DNA of 6,257 nt, from contig DAOVUO010000170.1 in NCBI GenBank assembly GCA_030632545.1, forward strand, positions 1-6,257. Reading direction: 5' to 3'. A model generated the notes under the pieces. That model saw only the letters and a program-made list of their open reading frames with translations, did not search any database and was not told the origin of the DNA. The position numbers were made by a program, and so were the translations under genes. Position 1 is the stretch's first letter. Every line of letters starts with the position of its first letter. Positions 1 to 5,774 of this stretch are shown in pieces. This stretch comes from Bacteroidales bacterium (GTDB lineage Bacteria > Bacteroidota > Bacteroidia > Bacteroidales > DYOH01).

Positions 1-1188
1 AAAGCAAGATTTATAACCTTCCTATTTGTTTTATTGATTTTTTCAAGTTGCAGTACGCAACCAAAAACACAAACGGAGGAGTTTTCATTTATTGTAGCAT
101 CCGATTGGCGCGATAAGGCAACAAAAAAGTATAATTCAAATGACAAATATTTTTTAGGTGCACTTAATACTATTAAAAAAATAGGTAAAGGCTCCTTCAT
201 GCTAAGTCCTGGAGATGTAGAGCCAGCATCTGCTTCAGCTAGTTTGATTGCAGAAGTATTAGGTGATAATTACCCATGGTATCCTGTTGTTGGAAACCAC
301 GAACTTGAGGATCCTGAAACAATGGTTTTCTTGAGAGAATTAAATAAAAATGGTAATTCCCTGCCTAATGTTGTAAGAAAAGGTCCTGTAGGTTGTGAAG
401 AAACAACATATTCTTTTGATTATGGTGATTTTCATTTTATTATTCTAAATGAATATTACGACGGAAAATCTGATGTGGGTACAGATGGAAATGTTGTAGA
501 CGAATTATTATTATGGCTTGAAAATGATTTAAAAGAAAACAATAAAAAACATATCATAGTTACAGGACATGAACCAATGATTTCTATGCCTGATATGGAT
601 AATGGACTACAAAATCACGTTGGTGATGCACTGGATCAATATCCAAAACAATCGTTTAAATTTTATCAATTAATGATGAAATACAACGTTTTAGCTTATC
701 TTCAGGCACACACACACAGTGCTTCATACGCAAATATTAATGGCCTATGGCAGATTGATTGCGGACATGCTCGTGGGATAGCTTTTTTATTCCCTGAGTT
801 AGCATTTAATAACATTAAATTAGCAGTGGAACAAAATTTAGATAAAAACGAATCTATAGATAATATAATCTCCAACATATATATGTCTGATACTTATCGT
901 CATAAAAAACTATTATACTATATGGATCTCACAAATAGTATAAGTTATAAGAAAATGAACGATACGCTTGGGTTTGAAATATTAAAGGAATTTTATAAAA
1001 ATGCAGACTCATTAAATGCAAAAAAAAGAGAACAATTTTTTAATACTTATTGGAATAATTTTACTCTAACAAAAAGTACATTTATGAAATTCAGGGTTTT
1101 TAAAGAAAAAGTCCTAATAGATATTTATCGTGATGATTCAAGGGGGGGAGAGTATAAGCTAGAAAAAACAATCAATTTAAATTTATGA
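1..1188 (+). CDS. Metallophosphoesterase lipoprotein (calcineurin-like), 5' end outside window
   Basis: This is a predicted envelope-anchored, metal-dependent phosphoesterase; its substrate is unknown. The frame is open from base 1 and reads KARFITFLFVLLIFSSC, a hydrophobic signal ending in a lipobox-like FSSC with Cys at codon 17. The true start is therefore a few codons upstream of the window, and the TTG at base 34 is not a start because it would cut the signal in half. Numbering from base 1, the calcineurin-like blocks are SDWRD (Asp35), PGDVEP (Asp72), GNHE (Asn99, His100), TGHE (His190) and AHTH (His237, His239). YSFDYGDFHFIILN is also typical of the fold. Three positions differ from the usual D-x-H, GDxxD and GHxH motifs. 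About 145 residues after the metal domain, rich in Lys and Asn, are unassigned. The gene ends in TGA, and the next gene on this strand is more than 3 kb away. The fold is confident; the specificity is not. Confidence 0.88.
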   Translation, partial: KARFITFLFVLLIFSSCSTQPKTQTEEFSFIVASDWRDKATKKYNSNDKYFLGALNTIKKIGKGSFMLSPGDVEPASASASLIAEVLGDNYPWYPVVGNHELEDPETMVFLRELNKNGNSLPNVVRKGPVGCEETTYSFDYGDFHFIILNEYYDGKSDVGTDGNVVDELLLWLENDLKENNKKHIIVTGHEPMISMPDMDNGLQNHVGDALDQYPKQSFKFYQLMMKYNVLAYLQAHTHSASYANINGLWQIDCGHARGIAFLFPELAFNNIKLAVEQNLDKNESIDNIISNIYMSDTYRHKKLLYYMDLTNSISYKKMNDTLGFEILKEFYKNADSLNAKKREQFFNTYWNNFTLTKSTFMKFRVFKEKVLIDIYRDDSRGGEYKLEKTINLNL

Positions 1189-1279
1189 TAATATTATCTG
1201 CACAGGAAAAGATAATGCTGTAATAAGTAACTTCGAATCATCAATAATACAAATGCAATTTTATTTTTTCTAATGAAGC

Positions 1280-1320
1280 TATATCAATAGTTCTCAGATG
1301 TTCAGGGAATTATTGATATA
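1280..1320 (+). repeat. 16-bp inverted repeat (stem-loop) downstream of the phosphoesterase
   Basis: The arms 1280-1295 and 1305-1320 pair over 16 positions around a 9-base loop (AGATGTTCA). The outer ten pairs are perfect Watson-Crick. The only two departures, at 1290/1310 and 1294/1306, are G-U pairs if the + strand is transcribed, but A-C mismatches in a minus-strand RNA. That asymmetry suggests a + strand RNA structure, most simply in the 3' region of the phosphoesterase mRNA about 90 bases after its stop. No T tract follows (the next bases are CATATACAAC), so it is not a textbook intrinsic terminator. It may instead mark a transcript end by another route, or be the edge of the decayed insertion next to it. 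Confidence 0.45.
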
Positions 1321-1353
1321 CATATACAACAATGCGCAAATTACAAATTCTAG

Positions 1354-1501
1354 AACGGTTACAGCAACTGGTCATGCAATAATGCTAACTACGAACTTCT
1401 TATTGTAGAAAAAATAAAGCAAGTGCAATGCTCGCCAAAACAAATCCAAGGCTATTGTAAAAAACAAATAAAACCCAATGGTGAGTCATAAACGCATTTA
1501 T
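1354..1501 (+). pseudogene. Decayed IS30-family transposase fragment, frameshifted
   Basis: In one frame (1354-1488), right after a TAG, the DNA reads NGYSNWSCNNANY, then ELLIVEKIKQ and VQCSPKQIQGYCKKQI, and stops at 1489. In the +1 frame, from 1478, it reads MVSHKRIY and then stops at 1505. Joined by one frameshift near 1477-1480, this gives the order E-K-(I/L)...SP-(E/K)-QI-x-GY...MVSH-x-RIY. From memory, that is the order of the conserved WSPEQI...VSHERIY stretch of IS30-family transposases, between the DNA-binding region and the catalytic core. Two motifs in the right order and spacing in adjacent frames are hard to explain by chance. No DDE core, helix-turn-helix or terminal repeats are visible, so only a scrap of about 50 codons remains. 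The assignment rests on motif memory, not on a search. Confidence 0.5.
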
Positions 1502-1619
1502 GGTTAATCGTAAGTATATTGATTGTGTACCGTTGCTGTTTATCTGATTCTTTCGTAAAAAAATGGTAAAATAACTCATATCCTAAAATTTTAGTCAACA
1601 AATAGTCAAAATTTTTCAT
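1452..1619 (-). CDS. Doubtful small ORF of 55 residues
   Basis: An ATG-started frame encodes a 55-residue product beginning MKNFDYLLTKILGYELFYHF and ending PLGFICFLQ before a TAG. I recognise no family. It lies antisense to the last part of the putative IS30 remnant, which argues against its C-terminal half being a real coding sequence, while its N-terminal 35 residues have a plausible protein-like composition. There is no Shine-Dalgarno sequence, which means little in this group. The only promoter-like sequence nearby (TATATTTT) ends almost at the ATG. It is recorded for completeness; chance is the more likely explanation. Confidence 0.15.
   Translation of the reverse strand: MKNFDYLLTKILGYELFYHFFTKESDKQQRYTINILTINHKCVYDSPLGFICFLQ
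1583..1609. repeat. 12-bp palindrome with two TAGTCAA direct repeats
   Basis: CTAAAATTTTAG at 1583-1594 is a perfect palindrome. It overlaps the first of two TAGTCAA copies, at 1592-1598 and 1603-1609, which are 11 bases apart, about one helical turn. Such spacing is operator-like, but no gene start is close except the doubtful small ORF, and AT-rich DNA makes short palindromes common. This is a structural observation only, with no function assigned. Confidence 0.25.
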
Positions 1620-1680
1620 TAAAATATAGGAAAATATGTATAACGCCTTTTACTCTCTTACTTGTTACTTCTTTAAAGTA

Positions 1681-1711
1681 GAAAAAGATAGAAAGTAAAC
1701 TTCCTATCTTT
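1681..1711 (-). terminator. Intrinsic terminator of tRNA-Cys
   Basis: Read on the minus strand, AAAGATAGGAAG pairs with CTTTCTATCTTT around a TTTA loop. This is a 12-bp stem with one G-U pair, and the stem runs into TTTTT (1682-1686). It starts 12 bases after the tRNA 3' end, in the orientation and place expected for a rho-independent terminator of the tRNA transcript. Confidence 0.75.
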
Positions 1712-1723
1712 GACTATTCTCAG

Positions 1724-1794
1724 AGGTCGGTAGCGGAGTCGAACCGCTGTAGACGGTTTTGCAGACCGCTGCCTAACCACTCGGCCAACCGACC
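1724..1794 (-). tRNA. tRNA-Cys (anticodon GCA)
   Basis: This 71-base cloverleaf delivers cysteine to UGC and UGU codons. On the minus strand the 7-bp acceptor stem GGTCGGT/ACCGACC is perfect. The D arm is GCC-GAGTGGTTA-GGC. The anticodon arm GCGGT-CTGCAAA-ACCGT has one G-U pair and places GCA in the anticodon position. A 4-base variable region (CTAC) follows, then the T arm AGCGG-TTCGACT-CCGCT. The discriminator base is U (base 1724), the known identity base of tRNA-Cys. The 3' CCA is not encoded and must be added after transcription. The gene lies 82 bases downstream of pepT on the same strand but has its own promoter and terminator, so it is probably a separate unit. Confidence 0.97.
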
Positions 1795-1811
1795 ATTTGG
1801 CTTTCGGACTG

Positions 1812-1841
1812 CAAATATAGAAAGATTTTTAATTTGCCAAA
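1812..1841 (-). promoter_or_regulatory. Bacteroidota-type promoter for tRNA-Cys
   Basis: On the minus strand TTTG (1838-1841) is followed by 18 bases and then TATATTTG (1812-1819), a perfect match to the TAnnTTTG -7 element of Bacteroidota primary sigma promoters, with the -33 TTTG at close to the usual spacing. Transcription would start near 1806, giving a leader of about a dozen bases before the mature tRNA at 1794. The site sits in the pepT-tRNA spacer. Confidence 0.7.
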
Positions 1842-1876
1842 ATTTATTCAAAGCCAAATTGTAATATTTTCTAAGT

Positions 1877-3100
1877 TTACTTAGCGTGTAATTCAATTAT
1901 TTTTACAATTACCTCAACAGTTTTTTCCATGCTTTCAAACGGAATATACTCATAACGACCATGAAAATTATGTCCACCAGCAAAAATATTAGGCGTTGGT
2001 AATCCCATAAAACTTAAACGAGCCCCATCAGTACCGCCTCTAATTGCTTTAATATTTGGTTTTACACCAACAGCTTTAATTGCCTTTTCAGCCAAATCAA
2101 CAATATGCATAACAGGCTCAATTTTTTCACGCATATTATAGTATTGGTCGTTAAGCTCTAAGATAATAGTGTTTTCACCATATTTTTTGTTCAAAAAGTC
2201 AACTATATCTTTAATAAGTACTTTTTTGCTCTCAAACTTTTCTCTATCGTGGTCTCTAATTATATACATTAAGCTACTTTCTTCCACTTCGCCGCTCATA
2301 CTTATTAAATGGAAAAATCCTTCGTATTTGTCGGTATGTTCAGGGCGTTGAGCTACAGGAAGTAATGAATTTAACTCAATGGCAAGATGCATGGAGTTTT
2401 TCATTTGGTTTTTAGCAGTTCCAGGGTGAACATTTCTGCCTTTAAAGCTTAGTTTTGCCAAAGCAGCGTTAAAGTTCTCAAACTCAAGCTCACCAATTTC
2501 ACCACCATCAATAGTATAAGCAAAATCTGCATTAAATTTCTTTACATCAAAAAAATCTGCACCACGTCCAATTTCTTCATCAGGTGTAAAGCCTACTCTA
2601 ATCTCGCCATGCTCAATTTCTGGGTGTTGGATTAAATATTCAATTGCTTCTAAAATTGTGGCAATTCCAGCTTTATCGTCAGCACCCAAAAGAGTTGTTC
2701 CGTCTGATGTAATAATTGTTTTTCCTTTGTATTGTGTCAATTCAGGGAAATCAGATGGACTTAAAACAATATTTTGCTCCTTATTTAGGATAATATCTTT
2801 ACCATCATAATTTTTATGAATTTGGGGATTCACATCTTTTCCACTCATATCGGGCGATGTATCCATGTGCGCAATAAAACCTATGGTAGAAATTGTTTTT
2901 TTTGTATTTGCAGGCAAAGTGGCCATGATATAGCAATTTTCGTCAAGGCTAATGTCGCTTAATCCCATTTTATTTAATTCATCAACTAAAACATTAGCTA
3001 AATCAAATTGTTTTTGAGTTGATGGACATGAAGTCGAATTTGCATCCGATTCAGTATCAATTTTTACATATTTTAAAAACCTTTCGAGTAAATTATTCAT
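1877..3100 (-). CDS. pepT: Peptidase T (tripeptide aminopeptidase, M20 family)
   Basis: This is a cytoplasmic di-zinc aminopeptidase that removes the N-terminal residue from tripeptides, feeding amino-acid recycling. At 407 residues it matches the family (about 410). All the expected residues are visible: HMD with zinc ligand His78 and Asp80, ADDKAG with bridging Asp141, TPDEEIG with catalytic Glu175 and zinc ligand Glu176, TIDGG with Asp198, and GGHNFHG with His377. The lid or dimerisation domain (about 205-315) contains the family's NVHPGTAKN (His225). RGGTDGARLSFMGLPTPN near 354-371 is also characteristic. The ATG at 3100 gives the usual N-terminus and has no Shine-Dalgarno sequence, as is common in this phylum. 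It is 194 bases downstream of the hydrolase gene on the same strand, so probably transcribed separately. It looks intact, and I am very sure of the family. Confidence 0.97.
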   Translation of the reverse strand: MNNLLERFLKYVKIDTESDANSTSCPSTQKQFDLANVLVDELNKMGLSDISLDENCYIMATLPANTKKTISTIGFIAHMDTSPDMSGKDVNPQIHKNYDGKDIILNKEQNIVLSPSDFPELTQYKGKTIITSDGTTLLGADDKAGIATILEAIEYLIQHPEIEHGEIRVGFTPDEEIGRGADFFDVKKFNADFAYTIDGGEIGELEFENFNAALAKLSFKGRNVHPGTAKNQMKNSMHLAIELNSLLPVAQRPEHTDKYEGFFHLISMSGEVEESSLMYIIRDHDREKFESKKVLIKDIVDFLNKKYGENTIILELNDQYYNMREKIEPVMHIVDLAEKAIKAVGVKPNIKAIRGGTDGARLSFMGLPTPNIFAGGHNFHGRYEYIPFESMEKTVEVIVKIIELHAK

Positions 3101-3132
3101 TATATTTAATATTATGCGATTATTAATAGAGC

Positions 3133-3162
3133 CAAATTACGGTCTTTTTTTCGTTTCAACAA
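3133..3162 (-). promoter_or_regulatory. Candidate promoter for pepT
   Basis: On the minus strand TTGTTG (3157-3162) is followed, 17 to 20 bases on, by TAATTTG (3133-3139), a -7-like element one base shorter than TAnnTTTG. The start would fall about 26 bases before the pepT ATG. A second site, TAAGTTTG at 3226-3233, matches the -7 consensus exactly but has no TTTG at the right distance. Both are guesses from consensus alone. Confidence 0.35.
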
Positions 3163-3294
3163 GATAAAGCATCCATAGTTTTTTGTACTCAATCACTATA
3201 GTCTTTATTATAAAATAATATTTCGCAAACTTATTGTTTTAAATTACGGATTATCAGGTGTAAGAAAAATAGGACACAATAAACAAATACCTCC

Positions 3295-4293
3295 CTATAA
3301 CTCAATCGTTTTACCTACTTTAACATCAATATATTTATCGCCAAATGCTTCTTTAAATAAGCTAATACTATATTCCGAGCTATCGTGTGGTGAAAGTCCA
3401 ACATATTGCACATTTGCATTTTTTATACTTTGTATGGCATTATCCAAATCTATCATTGATAAGCCTTTCCAAGGTGGTCGGTCGGAGCCTACAATATACT
3501 GTATTAGACCCATTACCGAAAACGGACTGTTTTTCAAGAGTGGAAAGTGTAGACCGCCAATAATTGCATAAATAGGTTCGTCAAATAGTTTTTTTGTTCG
3601 TTCAATAATTCGTTCAACAGTCTGATGACCACAGCCTACAAGTAGTACAATTCCTTTATTTTCCAGATTAAAAGCAAGTGCTTGCTCTTCCACATAACCC
3701 ATCATAAATAAATGACGAGGGATACTACCAATGCTAGCTATACCAGGATAAATTATGTGCGGTGCTTCCGAAACATGTACTTGGCTTAATTGTGTATTAA
3801 AATCGGATGGTTTTATTGTAATAGGACTATATACAGGAATTTGAGGCGTTTCAACTTTTTCATGCGATATGCTAAACTCCAAGTTTTGTTGTTCGTTCAT
3901 TCCCCCTAAATGGTCGAGATGAGCATGTGAAAAGAAAATACTATCTAAGGAATCAAAACTTAAATTAAGTTCCTTCATATTATGTAATAAAGGTGAAGGG
4001 TGCTCCTTTTTTCGGTTAAAGCCTAAATCCATCAAAATAGTTTTTTCTCCAGCCTGAATATACATCGAAACACCATTTTCAGTTTTAAAATTATCAGAAA
4101 TAGACTCGGAGTCAATTAATGGTGTAATTTTTAGTGATTGAATTGTTCCAATATTTCCAAATTTATCAATTCTTGTATCTCTATATTTTTTGTCGACAAT
4201 TGGCCGTGCCTTATTTACTTCGTTAGTTTTATTTATAAGTATCAAAGCAATAAATGCAATTAGCCCAAGAAATCCAATTATAATATTAAGCAT
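3295..4293 (-). CDS. Membrane-anchored MBL-fold metallo-hydrolase
   Basis: This is a metallo-beta-lactamase-fold protein of 332 residues, apparently tethered by one N-terminal helix (about residues 3-21, followed by NKTNEVNKAR). The domain holds SHAHLDHLGG (His123, His125, Asp127, His128), GCGHQ (221-224), GGLHF (His249) and SPHDSS (His303). That order resembles the branch of the superfamily annotated as COG1237 or ribofuranosylaminobenzene-5'-phosphate-synthase-like hydrolases; there the last motif is usually HCTG, whereas here HDSS is present. It is not a lactamase by motif, and the substrate is unknown. Because of the anchor, the catalytic domain may face either the cytoplasm or the periplasm. 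It is transcribed divergently from the SRPBCC gene across 150 bases. The start is an ATG with an A-rich leader and no Shine-Dalgarno sequence. The fold is confident; the function is open. Confidence 0.9.
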   Translation of the reverse strand: MLNIIIGFLGLIAFIALILINKTNEVNKARPIVDKKYRDTRIDKFGNIGTIQSLKITPLIDSESISDNFKTENGVSMYIQAGEKTILMDLGFNRKKEHPSPLLHNMKELNLSFDSLDSIFFSHAHLDHLGGMNEQQNLEFSISHEKVETPQIPVYSPITIKPSDFNTQLSQVHVSEAPHIIYPGIASIGSIPRHLFMMGYVEEQALAFNLENKGIVLLVGCGHQTVERIIERTKKLFDEPIYAIIGGLHFPLLKNSPFSVMGLIQYIVGSDRPPWKGLSMIDLDNAIQSIKNANVQYVGLSPHDSSEYSISLFKEAFGDKYIDVKVGKTIEL

Positions 4294-4348
4294 AGTTTTT
4301 GTATTGTTTTATTTATATAATTAAAATTACTTATATTTTATGAAATAT

Positions 4349-4356
4349 CAAATTTA
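4349..4356 (-). promoter_or_regulatory. Candidate -7 element for the MBL-fold hydrolase gene
   Basis: On the minus strand TAAATTTG matches the Bacteroidota TAnnTTTG -7 element exactly, about 55 bases before the ATG. The nearest upstream TTG is only 14 bases away, shorter than the usual spacing, so the -33 part is weak. Confidence 0.35.
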
Positions 4357-4389
4357 TCATTAAAAAATCACAATGTTTAAGTTGCTGTA

Positions 4390-4421
4390 TTTGTTAAATG
4401 TCAAATTAATCACTAATTTTC
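4390..4421 (+). promoter_or_regulatory. Candidate promoter for the SRPBCC gene
   Basis: TTTG (4390-4393) is followed by exactly 20 bases and then TAATTTTC (4414-4421), a 7 of 8 match to TAnnTTTG. Transcription would start near 4428, leaving a leader of about 16 bases before the ATG at 4444. Spacing and placement are good, but AT-rich sequence makes such matches easy to find. Confidence 0.45.
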
Positions 4422-4443
4422 GCTAATAATTAAACTATTATCT

Positions 4444-4977
4444 ATGAAAATCCTTAAAAAATTACTTATCGCACTTATAGGTATGATAGCAATAGCATTA
4501 GCCATTGCCTTAATTTTACCTAAAGAATTTACTGTTGAAAGAGAAGTTACTATAAATAAGCCCAAAGTCATTGTTTTTCAGTATTTAATATATCTCGAAA
4601 ATCAGGATGATTTTAGTACATGGATGAAGCTTGACCCACAAGTAAAAAAAGAATATCGTGGCGAAGATGGAACGGTTGGATTTATTTCTGCTTGGGAAAG
4701 TGAGCAGGAGGATGTTGGTAAAGGTGAGCAGGAAATTATGAGAATTGAAAATGGTGTACGTATTGAATACGAACTACGTTTTATTAAGCCATTTGAAGCT
4801 ACTAATAGTGCCTATATGGAGACTATAGCTGTTTCGGCTAGTGAAACAACTGTAAAATGGGGTTTTAGTGGAGAAATGCCTTTTCCTATGAATCTTATGA
4901 TTATCGGTATGAAAAGCACATTGGGCGACCAATTACAGGAAGGACTTAATAATCTGAAAAATATTATGGATGAGTAA
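4444..4977 (+). CDS. Membrane-anchored SRPBCC-family protein
   Basis: This is a 177-residue protein with one N-terminal membrane helix (about residues 5-25, after MKILKK) followed by a single START/polyketide-cyclase-type (SRPBCC) domain, a fold that encloses a hydrophobic ligand pocket. Family features are the opening FTVEREVTINKPKVIVFQYL (29-48), the W-x-K-LDP stretch (60-65), GTVGFISAW (76-84), GKGEQEI (92-98), and a long C-terminal helix (about 158-175) that packs over the pocket. No catalytic residues are implied, and the ligand is unknown. Its length is usual for the anchored versions seen in Bacteroidota. There is no Shine-Dalgarno sequence in front of the ATG. The gene is alone on its strand, divergent from the MBL-fold gene and convergent with the acidic-tail membrane protein gene, with the long inverted repeat just after its stop. 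The domain is confident, the role is not. Confidence 0.85.
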   Translation: MKILKKLLIALIGMIAIALAIALILPKEFTVEREVTINKPKVIVFQYLIYLENQDDFSTWMKLDPQVKKEYRGEDGTVGFISAWESEQEDVGKGEQEIMRIENGVRIEYELRFIKPFEATNSAYMETIAVSASETTVKWGFSGEMPFPMNLMIIGMKSTLGDQLQEGLNNLKNIMDE

Positions 4978-4984
4978 AGTTTTC

Positions 4985-5037
4985 CGTTTTCATTTAAGCT
5001 AAAGCTCTAAAGTATAGCTTTAGCTTAAATGAAAACG
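4985..5037. terminator. Perfect 22-bp inverted repeat, probable bidirectional terminator
   Basis: Arms 4985-5006 and 5016-5037 are exact reverse complements over 22 bases, with a 9-base loop (CTAAAGTAT). The element begins 7 bases after the SRPBCC stop and ends 14 bases before the stop of the convergent gene at 5052, exactly where a shared terminator is expected. On the + strand the stem is followed by CTTATTATTT, a moderate T-rich tail. On the minus strand the following bases (GAAAACTTTAC) are not T-rich, so termination toward the left may be weaker. The arm is longer than most intrinsic terminators need. Confidence 0.75.
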
Positions 5038-5051
5038 CTTATTATTTATGG

Positions 5052-5774
5052 TTATCCTTCCTCTAAATCATTAAAATACTCCTCAAGGTCTAAATCTAAA
5101 TCTGCATCTGATGGTCCAGATATACTCTCCTCTTCACGACCTTCGATAATATCATTAAATGCAGCATACCAAATGTAATATGAGATTGGAACTGTAACAA
5201 AAAGACCAACGATTAGGAATAAAAACCCTACTATATTAAGCAATGAAATAAATAAAGTCAGAAAGAAAAACATAAGCCAGTGTTTGGAAATAATTTTCCT
5301 ACTAAACGTAATGGCATCCATTGGTTTAATATCAGAAAAAGCAATTATAGGAAGAGTAATACTAAAAGCAATTGCAAGATATATTCCAGGAATAATAAAT
5401 AACAAAATACCAAAAAAGACAAAAATTACATAAAGAAGATAGCCTACAAATAAATTACCGAAATTATTGAAACCTTCAAAAAAGTCGTTTACTTCAACAG
5501 AACCATTTTCGTCAATTTTTTTTGCCGCAATATAAAATCCAGCTCCCAAAGGCCAGGCAATAAGAACACTACCAAATGGGATTAATGAGGCTGCACTAAA
5601 AATCACAAAATAAAGCAGCGTAATCAACATTGAAGAGCCAGCACTTTGACCAAAAAGTTCAAAGCCTTTTTTTATATAATAGCTGCCGTTATATTCATAC
5701 CCCTCTCCTATTATTTGTTCAAGTCTTTCTTTCATTTGTGTAGTATTTAAGGTTTTATTTTCGTGTATTTTCAT
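5052..5774 (-). CDS. Multi-pass integral membrane protein with acidic C-terminal tail
   Basis: This is a 240-residue protein of unknown function. A polar N-terminus of about 45 residues precedes five or six hydrophobic segments, roughly 48-64, 67-84, 107-128, 129-147, 166-184 and 186-205. The last 30 residues are strongly acidic (REEESISG, then DADLDLDLEEYFNDLEEG). FFEGFNNFGNLFVG, then IPGIYLAIAF, and the later KPMDAITFSRK give the pattern of DUF975-like membrane proteins, which are common in Bacteroidota and sometimes misnamed as monooxygenases. That likeness is from memory. The ATG at 5774 is favoured over Met14 (5735) because GAGAGG lies six bases before it and no such site precedes Met14. 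The gene overlaps the 3' end of the flippase gene by 20 bases, so the two are probably co-transcribed and translationally coupled. Confidence 0.75.
   Translation of the reverse strand: MKIHENKTLNTTQMKERLEQIIGEGYEYNGSYYIKKGFELFGQSAGSSMLITLLYFVIFSAASLIPFGSVLIAWPLGAGFYIAAKKIDENGSVEVNDFFEGFNNFGNLFVGYLLYVIFVFFGILLFIIPGIYLAIAFSITLPIIAFSDIKPMDAITFSRKIISKHWLMFFFLTLFISLLNIVGFLFLIVGLFVTVPISYYIWYAAFNDIIEGREEESISGPSDADLDLDLEEYFNDLEEG

Larger units (their letters stand above)
1189..1723. other. Gap of about 535 bp without an intact gene
   Basis: No convincing complete gene lies here on either strand. Five bases after the phosphoesterase stop there is a weak 7-bp AT-rich hairpin (ATTATCT at 1193-1199 with AGATAAT at 1210-1216) that lacks a T tract. 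A stronger hairpin follows at 1280-1320, then a probable transposase remnant at 1354-1501, a 12-bp palindrome with two short direct repeats at 1583-1609, and the tRNA-Cys terminator at 1681-1711. A 55-codon ORF runs on the minus strand at 1452-1619. The many stops in all + frames and the decayed remnant suggest an insertion scar that is being lost. Confidence 0.6.

Noticed and set aside
34..36. TTG as start of the phosphoesterase
   Set aside because: The frame is open to the window edge, and the residues before it form the hydrophobic part of the lipoprotein signal. Starting here would leave only five residues before the Cys.
1141..1150. Run of seven G in AT-rich DNA, a possible slippage or frameshift site at the end of the phosphoesterase
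   Set aside because: The frame continues sensibly for 13 more codons to a TGA, and no alternative frame gives a better C-terminus. There is no evidence of an actual shift.
1724..1794. tRNA-Cys as an integration (att) site of a mobile element
   Set aside because: I saw no second copy of the tRNA 3' end in the window, no integrase, and pepT lies directly upstream in ordinary arrangement.
1831..1860. Imperfect inverted repeat after pepT as its terminator
   Set aside because: Only six AT-rich pairs form before a mismatch, and the sequence contains the tRNA -33 promoter element. It is too weak to call as a terminator.
2169..2351. A 60-codon + strand ORF
   Set aside because: It lies wholly inside pepT on the opposite strand, has low-complexity Ser/Leu-rich composition and no family likeness. 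It is a shadow of the real gene.
3101..3294. Terminator or small gene between the hydrolase and pepT
   Set aside because: Only an A/T-only 6-bp stem (TATTAT/ATAATA) and stop-rich frames are visible. Nothing beyond candidate promoter elements can be supported.
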